NCBI GenBank assembly: GCA_020747015.1
Contig: JAGTJM010000002.1
Span: 1,302,001-1,366,000, forward strand
Direction of reading: 5' to 3'
Length of the DNA: 64,000 nucleotides
Source: Pyrenochaeta sp. MPI-SDFR-AT-0127
Lineage: Eukaryota; Ascomycota; Dothideomycetes; Pleosporales; Cucurbitariaceae
In this document: positions 33,111 to 44,527 of the stretch, in pieces
Layout: every line of letters starts with the position of its first letter
Numbering within the stretch: the stretch's first letter is position 1
The notes under the pieces: generated by a model
Told to the model about the DNA's origin: nothing
The model's input: the letters and a program-made list of their open reading frames with translations, nothing else
Databases searched by the model: none
Translations under genes and position numbers: made by a program

Positions 33111-34193
33111 TCATCCAAACCTTTCCATCGCAATCTGCCTCAAAAAGTCCATGGTCTTCCCCTCCTTCTCCCTCCTCTCGCTTAGCCTCTCATTCCTCTC
33201 CGCTTCCCTTGCCCGAGCAATCTCTTCCCTCCTAATCTCCCTCTCGCTCATCTTTCTCTGCTCATCCCGCTTCTTCTTTTTGTACGCATCTATACCATCA
33301 TCGCCCATCAAATCCGCTTCCGCAACTTCAACATCACCGCTTTCTTTTGCGTCGCGAAAAGATTGTAGGGTGCTGGTTGTTTCGCGCTTCTTCTCGAGTT
33401 GCCGTTCGCGGGAGCCTGGGTCGGCGCGTGGAGCGAGTTCTTCAAGTCGCTCCTTCTGTGCTTTGCGGTCTGACTTGCGCTCGAAGCGAATATCGTCGAC
33501 ATAGTCTGACTGGTTGCGGGCGCGGTCTTCGTCGCGAAGTTCATCGCGATAGGTCAGATCATCGAGCTTGGGGATTGTGGGACCATGGCCTGAATGCCTG
33601 GCCAAGTCGGTGGGGGGCGCAGGGCCAAAATCATCGTCGCTCATATCATCTTCCTCTTTGCTTGCTTCATAGGACGGCGAGGCACGTTTCGTAGGCTGTC
33701 GAAGTGGCGTTTCGCGATAGGATTGAACCGTTTCTTGTGCGGTTTTGAGCATTGAAGGATCATACCAACTGCGTGCTAGTTCTCCACGATTCCTGCAACG
33801 TTAGCATTCACTTTGGTTGATAGGCCTGTGTAACTTCTGTTGATTTACATACCATCGGCTCGTGAAGCTCTTCCATCGTCCCTTTATTTCTCTCTCATCC
33901 AAGTCGTCCAACTGTATCTGCTTCTGAATGTCTAGATACGACTGGAATAGCGGCCTATATAGTTCCAAATGCCGCTTCGATAGCGGCTTTGCTTTATAAG
34001 GGAGTACTACTGGCTTCGGTGGAGGTGAGCGCGACCTGCGCCGCTTGTGTCGATGTCCATCATCGTCGTGCCGTGGGGAGCGGGACCGGCGGTCCTTGTG
34101 GCGCCTGTGAGCATGGGAGGATTCACGATTTGGTGACCTTTGACGAGACTCGGTATGGCCTGCATGATCTTCGGGAGTGCGACTTCGAGGCAT
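33111..34193 (-). CDS. nuclear RS-rich/GPALPP-like protein
   Basis: Complement of 33111..33792, 33853..34193; 340 aa, ATG at 34193 (MPRSRTPEDHAG). Residues 1-70 are an Arg/Ser/His-rich domain (RRSRSPPPKP) typical of splicing-linked proteins. A compact conserved block follows, SKRHLELYRPLFQSYLDIQK, then GRWKSFTSRW joined across the intron to NRGELARSWYDP. The second half is charged and coiled-coil-prone, with DDDFGPAPPTD (a GPALPP-like motif) and a C-terminal KTMDFLRQIAMERFG. The arrangement resembles the plant SCI1 (style cell-cycle inhibitor)/GPALPP group of nuclear proteins; a role in RNA metabolism is inferred. Intron 33793-33852 (GTATGT..TTGCAG) is phase 2 and restores the tryptophan. Tail-to-tail with the Tic20-like gene. 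Confidence 0.75.
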
Positions 34194-34702
34194 TGTTGAT
34201 GTTGGTGATCGAAGTGGAGATGCCGAAAAGATCCATAGGCGTTCGCATGCGGGCCGCATTCTCGGCTCCACTTGCTCGGGTTGGCGCAGGACTCATACTT
34301 GGACCACCGCACCTATCGACAATGAATTCTCGATACTCTTGATGATTATTTATTCTTCGTTTCGTTCTGTCTGAATCTGATTGCCCATGACTCAAGCTTT
34401 TACAGCCCTTGGCCACGGCCATAGTTGTAGATGAACGTATCAGAACCAGATTGTTTGACTCTATCAACGCATACTAATTCGCACATCACCTTTCAGGCAC
34501 TCTCGCATCTGGAGAGCACACAAACTTAATTCACGTACTCCTGTGTTGATTCCTTGCGCCTGGTTGTACTACACCAGAACTAGAAATTTAAAGCGAGTTG
34601 TTCCCAGCCTCTACCGAGATTTCCCCTCTTCTGCCACTGGTCAAGAGACAGCATACTGTGTTGCTCCTTAACAAGCCATTTAGCTTTTCATCAGCAAAAG
34701 AT
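34194..34702. other. divergent intergenic region before HET gene
   Basis: 509 bp between the start codons of the RS-rich protein and the HET gene. The minus-strand frames here are out of frame with the RS protein and are not supported. Confidence 0.45.
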
Positions 34703-37085
34703 ATGCATCGGAGTGTAAGTAATGCGTTAAAAAGATGGAGCCACTCAAGCTCTCCCGGTCAAGGCCAAGCCGCTGCCCACCTCTGCGAATCCTGCGAGCA
34801 CCTGATCGTTACGCAAAATCTTATCAGAAATATACCGGAATCGCGTCTGCCAAATGGAAATATGGCTCTGGAACCAAGCCAAATGTTCATAGATTTACCC
34901 ATGAAGAAGAAAGATTCACGGCCTGACTTTGCTCAATTAAGACAGGCAGCCGCGTCAGGATGTGCATTTTGTAAATCGCTGTACGAAGCCATTCAGTGGG
35001 ACAGGAATGCATCTGCACAGATAAAACCTACATTTGCATGGGAGAACAGCAATCTTAGCGAAGAGGTTGTCATAAAATTCCGCTACTGTTATGGCCCGGA
35101 CCTTGGACTCGGAAGCTTTGAAGCAGGGCGGTGGCCAATAATGTTAGCAGGGCTCGAGGCCGTCATCTATCGAAAAGACGCGGAAAGGGACCCAAATCCA
35201 ATGATAATAGTTTTCAAGGTCCACTGTGAGCCTAGTAAGTACAAGATCATGTTGATATTTCCCATGTTGACGCAACACAGATTCACCCGTTGGAGAATAC
35301 CTCCGCATCCGGAGACGGCCTAGGGAGCACCTTGTTTTATCGCAGAACAACCTACGGACAATGAAGGACTGGATACAAGACTGCCGAAATAACCATTATG
35401 CCTGTTGTCCTCTTGCGAATAGTGCTGTCCCTGCGCGACCCACACGTCTGGTCTATGTCGGTGACCGTAGGCTTGGATATCTTCCCCGCCTGGTTTGGAG
35501 CCAGTATTTGCCCGAGGATGTGAGATATGCTGCTTTGAGTTACTGCTGGGGCCCACCTTCAAATATGCACTTGATAACCACAACGGATACACTGAACGAT
35601 CGCTTGAGGGGCATTTCATGGGACGAAATACCGCGTACGTTTTGCGATGCGTTTCTTGTGGCAAGAATGCTTGGCCTGGACTATATATGGATTGATGCAT
35701 TGTGCATTATCCAATTTGACGTTCGTGACTGGGAAATTGAGGCTGCCAAGATGGGTGACATCTATCGCAGAGCCCAAATTACGCTCGTGGCTGCGTCTTC
35801 GAGGTCAACAAACGATGGGTTTCTCAGGCGTATGCCGCCCCGTGAAAGTGTTCGGGTTCCGTATCAGTCCTCGATACACAAGCCTATTGGTGGCCAATAC
35901 TACTTGACTTTTTCTGAACGTGGCTATACAGAGGAGTTTGGCAAGGATGTAGAAGAATCTATGTGGAACGGAAGAGGGTGGACTTTCCAAGAAAGGCAGT
36001 TATCCCGTCGTGTGCTTTTCTTCGGAGAACGCCAATTTTACTTCGAATGCAGGATGCACCGTCAGCTTGAAGACTATGAAAGTCCTCTTCACCGAAGCCT
36101 TGCATTATATAAGCACATGCAAAACACAGATGATTGGGATGTGCTTCATATGAGCTGGAGAAGGATAGTGGAAGAGTTTTCGGCACGCGAATTTACCTAC
36201 GACAAAGACCGATTGCCTGCACTCTCGGGCCTGGCTAGGGAAATCATCTCAAAAGCTGCCCCTGGGACAGGCCAGAGGCATGAGTATTTAGCTGGCCTTT
36301 GGAGAAGCTCATTGGAGATAGACCTTATGTGGATATCAGAAGCTGGGCAAGAGGAGGGAGCAGAGTACTGGGATGAGGTGCCTCGATTCACAAGTCTTCG
36401 TTCCCCGACATGGAGCTGGTTCAGTTTGCCCTCGAGAGTCGTGTGGCCGCGACAAGAGGCTGGTGCTGTACTGCAGCCCAGGTGCGTAGTGGAAAGAGCT
36501 TTTACACAATTGAAAAGCCAAGATCCACTTGGCGATGTTGCATCTGGCTACATTGACATTGTTGGGCCAATGGCTGAGATTGAAGTTCCCGGCAATATGT
36601 CCTGGAATCGTAGAGTATGGAGTGAAATAAATGTAGGATCGCTTGACGACAAGAACGTATCTCGCCGCGAGGGCACGGGATTCAGTACCGTTTGGCATCA
36701 AGTTGACGAAGGCTCCATTGGAAAAGGCACTTGGGGTCGGTTTGGTGCCTTGTACTATGTTCAGTGTACATTTGATGAAAAGACTCCTAGAGGAGAGCTT
36801 GTCTGGTTAGCTTCCACGTGCGACATCCTAAACACTACCGATCAGTTCCATTATGGCCTCATTCTGAAAGCCATAACGGGACACGAAAACGGAATGCATA
36901 CGCAAACATGGCCAGATCCGCTAGATAGCGGTGTCCAGCAGTTTCAGAGGATTGGAGTCTTCAGGGTTCTGAAGCGGAAAAAGGATATTGTTCTAGAAAC
37001 CAATAACGGAGAATTCAAATTGTCACCGGACGAGGCATTCGAAACTGTTATTGGCTTCCAAAGACGCCGTTATCGCATCATCTAA
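34703..37085 (+). CDS. HET-domain protein with N-terminal cysteine motif
   Basis: join(34703..35234, 35281..37085), 778 aa, first ATG at 34703 (upstream in-frame sequence has no ATG). The N-terminal region carries LCESCEHL and CAFCKSLYEA, a Cys-pair layout seen ahead of many fungal HET domains. Intron 35235-35280 (GTAAGT..CACAG, 46 nt) joins EPN to SPVGEYLRIR. The HET domain spans about residues 265-420: YAALSYCWGPPS, LDYIWIDALCII, MGDIYRRAQITLVAA, then WNGRGWTFQERQLSRRVLFF. The C-terminal half is the family's variable region with PTWSWFSLP. Expected role is non-self recognition with cell-death output. It lies about 1 kb from the convergent Clr5-ankyrin gene. Confidence 0.9.
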
Positions 37086-38135
37086 GAAACCGCGCGAGGC
37101 TTCTGTGAGATTGAAACAACTTCTGGGATACTGAAAGATCACTTTGCATCTTGGTATGTAGCGACATTGGCCAATCTCGTACCTTTGGATCACCAATATC
37201 ATTGTCTCGAATAAACCAAACGATATACGCCTCCACGATATTCAAGTTTATCCTGATCGCAATATTTGGTTGAATTTCATCGCACGTTAATTAGGCACCC
37301 ACTTGGTCCCCAAACTATTTCGCAAGCGCTACGAAGGACTTCGGCGTGGAACAGAAGTGTTCTTTTTAATTCATAATTGGTATCGATTCACCCACAGGTA
37401 ATAGGTGTCCCAATGCCTATGGTCCGTCCAAAGCTAGACACCTTTTCGCGCACCGGTTTGCGCCAACCGCAATGCAATATGAAGGTGGGCAAAATGAACA
37501 GGGGCGAAAATATGGCCCTATGCTTAAATGCACCAAAACCTTTTGTAGAGGTAGCGCAGCAAAGCGTCCTACAATAAAGCTTCTATCTCACAACAACAGA
37601 GGCAAATCCAGTAACAGTGTCTACAAATTCTTGGATATGCAAGGAATGAGACCTGCTCATTAGCGTCTAGTGCATAAAGATAAGATGTGGAATTATTGAA
37701 CGCCGTACACTTTCTTCGGCAGAGTGAGGTATCCGGAGAAATCGAACTAAGACCTGAATGAGGTTAGAATAACAAGTTCAAATTGCACCCAAGATACTCA
37801 TACCGAAGGCACCCGCGGCACGTGCATATTCACACCCTCTGAAATGAAGCCACGACACAAACCCACGGTGTCGATGACCTGTTCTGATATCTGGGGGTAA
37901 TTTTCATACTCAATAAGGGTTCGTCCTATTCAGACGCTCCACTCGGATGTATCGCCTCGTTGTACCAAGGTTAAGCTCATATAAGGATTTGTGTTTTTCC
38001 GGCCACTTGACGTGTTTGGATGTACCCAAAGCCTTTGCTTTCAGGATGAAGGCGAGAGTTGTGAAAGAGTCGAATTTGGGGCCTGAATGTGAACCATGGA
38101 GTTGGCGCTCTAGAGGAAGCCAAAAACGATCGAGT
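37086..38135. other. intergenic between two convergent genes
   Basis: 1.05 kb between the HET gene and the Clr5-ankyrin gene, with no supported frame. It presumably holds both 3' ends. Confidence 0.45.
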
Positions 38136-41100
38136 CTACACGTCGAACAAATTTGGTGCATTAGAGACGTCGACTCCAAGAGCCGCATCAAGTTGCCTAA
38201 AGATTTGCTGTGTGTGCAACTTGGAAAGATACTCGACGAACCGTTTCGATGCCATCTGTCCCCGAGCTTCGGCAAATCGGCATGCTCTTTGGAATTGAGT
38301 CTCTTGTGCGTCGCCGATTTTCAGATCAAATTCAACGCCCTTTTGCATCAAAAGTGACATCATATCCACCCGGCTCCGCTCTGCAGCTGCCTCGAACGCG
38401 GTACGCCCGTCTCCTTGGCCTGGTGGGTAATTAGGATTGGCGCCATGCTCCAGCAATAGAATTGCGATGCCAACATAGCCTTGCATGGCTGCGAATTGTA
38501 GGGCGGTGCTACCACCGAAGAAAAGGTTGCTATCGACTGTTGCTTTGTGCTCGAGGAGATATCTTACTATCTTGAAATTACCAATCTCAGCGGCTCTTTG
38601 TAAAGGTGTTCGAAGCAGTCCTAATTTTGGTTTGTAGTCAATCTCCGCTCCCCACTCCACGAGCAACATCACCATTTCGAGATTGTCTGCGTCAACTGCC
38701 GCTAATAGTGGGCTCAGTCTTTTAAGCGCTTGGGCTCCTGCTTTTGGTTCATCACACCCGATATCATTGTATGCAACCAGGGCATTCGGGTTCGCTCCTT
38801 CTTCCAAGAGAATCCGAATCGCTTTGGTGTCCCCTCCCAAAATTGCCTCCCCTAATGGACTGAGGGCTTTCAAACCCTCCATTTTGTCACTGACCGTTGA
38901 GTGAATGCGATCAATGTCTGTTCTTGCTGCCAAAATCCGGATCATTTCATAATTTTGACCGCGAATTGCTTGTCGAATTGCAGCAGATCCATACTTTTTG
39001 GCATCATTGGCCACTCTGCGTTCGGCTGCATCCAGAAGAAAGTTGATCGTGGCGATACTAGCACCACCACTAACGGCTCGCACCAATACCGTAGGATCTT
39101 GGTATTCGGCCCCTTCGGCTAGCAGTGTTTTTATCCAAGGTATCTTGTTCTGTTCAGATACAATAGCGAGCATTGCTGGAAGCTGAACGGATTTGTCTTC
39201 GTAGCTTCCTTCAAGACTTCCTTTATATACCGGATGTTTCCACAAGTTTGTTCCAGATATCATTAGCTCGTCCATATCTAATCCAGCTTCGAGAAGCCAT
39301 CCAAGTAAATCAAAAGCATCTGAATCAATAGCGCAGTATGCAAGAGCACGAAGTGCCAACTGCTGGTGATCGTTCGACGTTAGCACCAGATCACCTGGGA
39401 AAACGTTCTCTTTCGCTGGTTTACGATAGAGCAGGTCCTCTAACAACATGTAGTCCTGACATAATATTGCACGTAGAAGTGCATGGTTCCACTGCGGGTT
39501 CGTACGAACTAAGGTGCGGACTGCGCTTGTTTTTCCGCCTTGCAAAAGGGTGAGGAGTCCAGTATATCCAAGAAACCCTTCCCAACCGCTTGACCATTTG
39601 ATGATGGCGATGGCGATATCATCACGTCCCACGTCAACAGCATGCTTCATTGCGACCTCCCAATGGCCAAATTGAACGTGGTCGTGCTGGAAATTCTCAA
39701 GTTCGTCAACGACCCCGTTCAAGTCTCCAGCCGACACAATTCCAAGGAGGTATGCCCTGCTCAATTTTGGTTGCTTTTGTCGCAACACTCTATTGTCGAT
39801 ATTTTGAAGATTCAGCTTGTGTCCTACGTCCAGCCCTGTGTTGTTCGTCTCGACACCTCCCTGCTGTAGACCCATAAGATGTTGCTTGTGTTGTCGGTCT
39901 GGAGTTGGCTCTCGCATGATCAAAGTTCGCGCCAATCTCCAATCTTTACGGAAACAGGCTGCTCTTGTTGCTTCGTTTAGAGACCCTGCGCCAATGCCTA
40001 ATCGTCCCCAGGTCTCGAAAATTGTTTCAGCGCCCCATGCGTCGAACATTTCTAGAGAAGCTCGTAAAGCCCTCCACAGCGTGAGCTTAATATCAAAATT
40101 GTCCGAGGGAAGTTGATCAGCGTTATCATGAAGGATATAGGAAAGCAGCTTGCGGCTAAAACGGCCAGTTTTACCATTGATACAGAAGTCTTGCAGATCA
40201 TGTCGAAACCATCCCACGATGCCCCCGTCTCCCATGTTGAGAAGTTGCCTCCACAGCAGGTCGTCATCCACTGCAACAGCAAAGCATCTAACAGTCGGGC
40301 TTGCTCCTTGAAGATAAAAATCTTGGGACCGATGTATCTTCAGAGGAAATCTTATAAGGCTCGCCCATTGAGCGTTAGTAAAAGTCTGGTAGCCTTGGGG
40401 ATGCTCGCCTTCATAGTAGGTGAGGAGTTTGTCGAGCAGTGAATCAAGCTCAATTTTCGTCCCAGTTTTAGATATAGAGGAGACAATCATCTCAACAAAT
40501 TCGAAGTTTCGATTCTGAAAAGCTTTTTGGAGCGGATATATCGGCCCATGATCCCGCTCCCAGTCTATCTCAATGCGCTCACGAGCATCAACGCCTAGAT
40601 CAAGCATAGCACGAATATTAGGAATATCTGCGGTTCTCATTGCAGCAGCGAAAAACTTTTCTCGAAGGACATCCATGGTTGGTGTCGGCAACGCTCGAAA
40701 GAATTGAATAACATTTGATGATGGGTGAGACTTTAGCCAGTTGTAAACATCGTCGACGCTAGTATCGCCTGGGAGATTCACGCTGTTCACAAGCGAGAAA
40801 AGAAAGTGTTTTGGTGTAAATGATTGAACGTCCACGATTGGAGGCGGTTCGAAGCCGTGTGTCAATCCGTAAAAGAGAGCGCTGACCTGGCTCAGAATGG
40901 AGGGCATCTGCGGAATCATTACTTGATCTGTTGGTGTGAGGACAAAGTTTGACCAGTTCAGATCTGCTGCCCAAGAAATGATTTCATGTCGTTCATGCGA
41001 TGCCTGATTGCTGCTAATGCATGCCAGCGGGCTGCCACTGATTGTTGCTGATAGGGAACGTTCGCCAGGTGTGGTTTGATTTAGATCGTCGCGCGGAGAG

Positions 41101-41667
41101 AATGCGCGACGAGGTGATAGTACGGTTGATGCAATATCACTTTCATCGAAATTTCCAGGAGGTGTTTGAACTTCAATGCCGGGCGGCAATTTCGGGAGAA
41201 GCCCTGGAAGCATTCAGTAGATACACAGTAAAGCTAGGATGATGTGCCGGTACCTTCTCCATCTCCAGCGCTTGGTTGGTTCGTCATTACTAAGCCATAA
41301 CGAGTCTTTTCTCTCTCAATTCTTTCATCGGAAATCAAATGCTTCCCAAAAGTTACTCGACTGCATTTGCCTTGCCGTGCGCGAATCTGTATGGTCTTGA
41401 GAACCATCATCCATTCCTGTTTCTTGAGGTTCTTTCGAAGCCTCCATTTCGAAAATTGATACTCATACTGCGATTTACTTGATTAAGTGAGCTTGATGCA
41501 GAATTAACGTTCACTCTGCCTCACCTAGCAGCAAATCCGTGCGTTGCTCTCATTATGTTGATCACCCCATCGTCTCCGTCGAGTTCTTTGTTTTGCTTGA
41601 GATATAGGTGCTGAATTACGCGACGATGACGCTCCCAGGTAGCAGGAGGAATTTTGACGTTCTTCAT
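38136..41667 (-). CDS. Clr5-domain ankyrin-repeat protein
   Basis: Complement of 38136..41203, 41254..41477, 41525..41667; 1144 aa. Two upstream exons restore the N-terminus. The ATG at 41667 begins MKNVKIPPATWERHRRVIQH, and the next exon gives SKSQYEYQFSKWRLRKNLKK. This is the Clr5 domain, an N-terminal helical module of filamentous-fungal proteins. Introns 41478-41524 (GTGAGG..ATCAAG) and 41204-41253 (GTACCG..TTCCAG) are phase 2 and 1 and fit exactly. The centre is a long helical region without a clear family. The last 350 residues hold ankyrin repeats: AIRILLEEGANPNALVAYND, LSPLLAAVDADNLEMVMLLV, TPLQRAAEIGNFKIVRYLLE, TALQFAAMQGYVGIAILLLE. Such proteins occur beside HET and NLR-like genes; a protein-interaction or surveillance role is inferred. 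Confidence 0.85.
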
Positions 41668-44527
41668 CTTGCGCGCTGAAGTTGGGGACGACGGGGGACA
41701 GAAAAGATGCGCGAGGCGCAGGCACGCCCAAAAGCGACAACGAGGTGGGAGCTGCGTCGGTTGGACTTGACCATGACTTCCCGCAAAAGCAAAACTTCGT
41801 TTCTTGCATGCATAACACCTCCGATCGCATGATTAGGAAGTCAGTGCTGGCACATCCCACATACTATAGTCTGATGGGGGTAGTGCTCATGGTTGCGTCT
41901 CACCGGAAGCTGACGTCGAGTCCTTGTCCCAGCTTTCCCGAGTCCCCGTCCTCACTGTTATCTCGCATTGCTTGATGGCCAATCACACAGAATCTGAAGT
42001 CCTCCATTTCCAAGAGCTGAGGTGGTGCAGAGCGATTGGCCGTATGCGGCCCCTGCTGGACCAATCACGCAAAACCTGGGTCGCTTAGTTTATGCTCTTT
42101 CGTGTCTGCGGGATTTTCATCTATCGAGCCAATCATTCAAAACCTGGAGTTTGTGACCGTGCTGCAGGTGTACCTTGCGTAATTGCAGAACCTGACTTGA
42201 TGTGCGCGTTCACGGGGCACTCAGCAAAATGTGGGGGCCTTTGATAGTCCCCAAACCTTGAATCAGCCGCCGTGGGTGTCATATTTCTTTTGTCCATGCC
42301 GTCTCGACTCCAGTAGTTTGGCCACAAGATTGATGTTGCCTGATGAACGCAATGCGGTCCACGTAAATCCCAGCCCATGTCCCGTTTTGCATATTTGGTG
42401 GCATATTATTGTGAAACAACCTGGCGTTCAGCGTACGAGATATGCTCATCAATCACCATAGTGTGCAGTGCGTGCGTGTGAAGTCCTTCGATGCCGACGT
42501 CATGGCCGATATTACCTTCAGCGTCCACAGTAGCATTTCCAATGTATCGCTAATCGATGCGTGCCATCATGGGACACTGCGCTGATGATACCGGATCCAT
42601 GTAAGATTTAAGATATCAACCAAGATGACTCTGTCGAGCTATGAACCGTGAAGACATTTGATCATCGGTGAATGTTTGCCCTTGTATCCTTGTGATTCCC
42701 AATGAAAGCAGTCAATTCCTCAAGCGAAGGATAGGATCGCAGCATATCATCGCCCAAATATTCGTCAAGTTACTCAAACTAAGACTGATATCGAAAGCAC
42801 ACAGTGCCACCGTGATCATGGTCAACAGCATAGGTACATGTTGCCATGAAGGCATACTATGCTGGCTTGACTCAAGTTCCTATTCGGGATGCCTTTTTAA
42901 GTATCCCAAGTACAAGGCTGAAGTGGTTTTGCTCAGCTCAGAGCGAGTACAGCCTCAATGAAGCGAGCCAATCAGCAAAACATGAAAGACAAACATCTCC
43001 GTATAGTGGGCGGTGAGCTAACCACCGAGAGCCTATCACCAAAACCCGAACTTTGCTGATCCAAAAGCATTGTTCGCAGACGTTCCTGCAATATAAATCC
43101 CATTCGTTGTTAGTCCGCGATGTCACCCGGAGGCCGTGCCTGTACTTGTGGAACCAATGATGCAAAAGATGAAAGCTTCTTCTTAGCCGTTGAACCCCCC
43201 TCCCCCCCCTGATTTCTATTCCCAGCCAAATTCCGGATTTGGCGACCTATCAAGCAAAATCTGCAATTTTGATACGACATGCTGGTGTGATAAGAGGCCA
43301 CCTCCGAGCGACACAGCCTAGTGACTGCAAGACTGTGCGTGGCGGAAATCAAGGCTGCATACTTCTTAAAGCTGTAAGATCCAGTCTTGAGCACATTCAT
43401 TGATGATTCTCCAAATTTTCTTGCCGTTTTTTTTCAAGAGCCCATCGCTATCTTCAGTCCTTACCAGCCTTATTAGCCGCCTTGGTTGAATGTTTGCATA
43501 GCTTTTGCCATGTCACCCTGGTCAAATGAGGCGATTATCGCCGTTGTCACGCTACTAGCGACCTGTCCGCCCACTGTAATAATGCTATGGCATATCATCG
43601 AGCGAGGACGCCGAGATCAAGGTACCAAACAGCAGGGTTCGTCTTTGGTGAACTTATTATCCTCTCAATTCTCTAACATAAGACAGATGTCGAATTGCGG
43701 ATGGGGCTCGATCAGAAGCAACGGTCTCTGACTCACGTAAACTCCTACATCGTCGAACCTGCTGCAATCTACCCGAGTCTACGCCGATCTCGGTCCTCCT
43801 CAGCAGCCTTCGATGAGCACGGAAAGGAGATACGTTGGCCTACTTCTTACACGGCGTGGAACATTGCTTGACGTAGCATAAACAATATGGTGGAACGGCA
43901 TTTACAGCAGCATAGCGACAAGCTTGTTTGTGATGGTGGAACAGCATTCGGTTTTGCTCGCTCATCTTGAAGCATTTGGCGCACCCTCACGTCATACTCC
44001 TTGTCTTTTTAGCGGCATTGTGATATACCTATGAAGTGGGATAAGCCTAGGAAGGTGTAGCTTATGTGAAAGCTACTGGCATAGTAGGAAAAGTATTGTT
44101 CCGACGCAGATCAATTCGCAAAGTAGACATCCAGCGATCAAACCGTCTCATCTCTTTACTTTGCATTGCGTGTTTTGCTTTCTCATTTCCCACAATTCCT
44201 CCCTATCATCCCAAGACGCATACATACCCCCAGTTTCGGAGTTCTAATTTCCACAACTTGTAAGGTAATTGTAAGGTAATAACAACTAAACTCGCATGAT
44301 TATCTTTCAACTTTGAAATTCAGTATGCTTGCCATAAGTTCAAAGTAAGAGGGCAGTTCCATGAAATGAATATATATTGGACCGTCGCCGAGGTGCAAGA
44401 TTTTTAATGTCAAAGTCATCACAGTGGACCAAAAGTGCGACAGCATTACGTTCGTCATCTTGTGTTCTACCAACATACATAAATTAGAGTGAGCTTTTCA
44501 ATCCAAAAGTCATACAACGAACTATAA
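41668..44527. other. gene-free stretch with a dispersed motif array
   Basis: 2.9 kb without a recognisable gene. Small ATG frames exist (for example 43110-43400 on the minus strand) but have no conserved content. A C-homopolymer tract lies near 43198-43209. The left half contains the CCAATCA..CAAAA motif copies listed separately. The segment marks the transition from accessory to compact housekeeping sequence. Confidence 0.45.
41979..43275 (+). repeat. eight dispersed copies of a CCAATCA-n-GCAAAA-yCTG motif
   Basis: Copies in the same orientation start near 41979, 42061, 42129, 42218, 42968, 43032, 43154 and 43246. The consensus is CCAATCAnGCAAAAyCTGnA, often followed by TTTG. Positions 42129 (CCAATCATTCAAAACCTGGA), 42061 (CCAATCACGCAAAACCTGGG) and 42968 (CCAATCAGCAAAACATGAAA) are the clearest; 42218 and 43032 have drifted in the CCAAT part. 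Spacing is irregular (about 65-120 bp inside two clusters, 750 bp between them). It is not a microsatellite. It could be an array of CCAAT-complex sites or decayed copies of a longer repeat unit. Confidence 0.45.

Noticed and set aside
34598..34702. 35-residue N-terminal extension of the second HET protein
   Set aside because: The frame starts at TTG at 34598; the first ATG is at 34703.
41525..41860. Minus-strand frame of 111 codons ahead of the Clr5 gene
   Set aside because: It runs over exon 1 of the Clr5 gene in another frame; the Clr5 reading is supported by domain match and splice phases.
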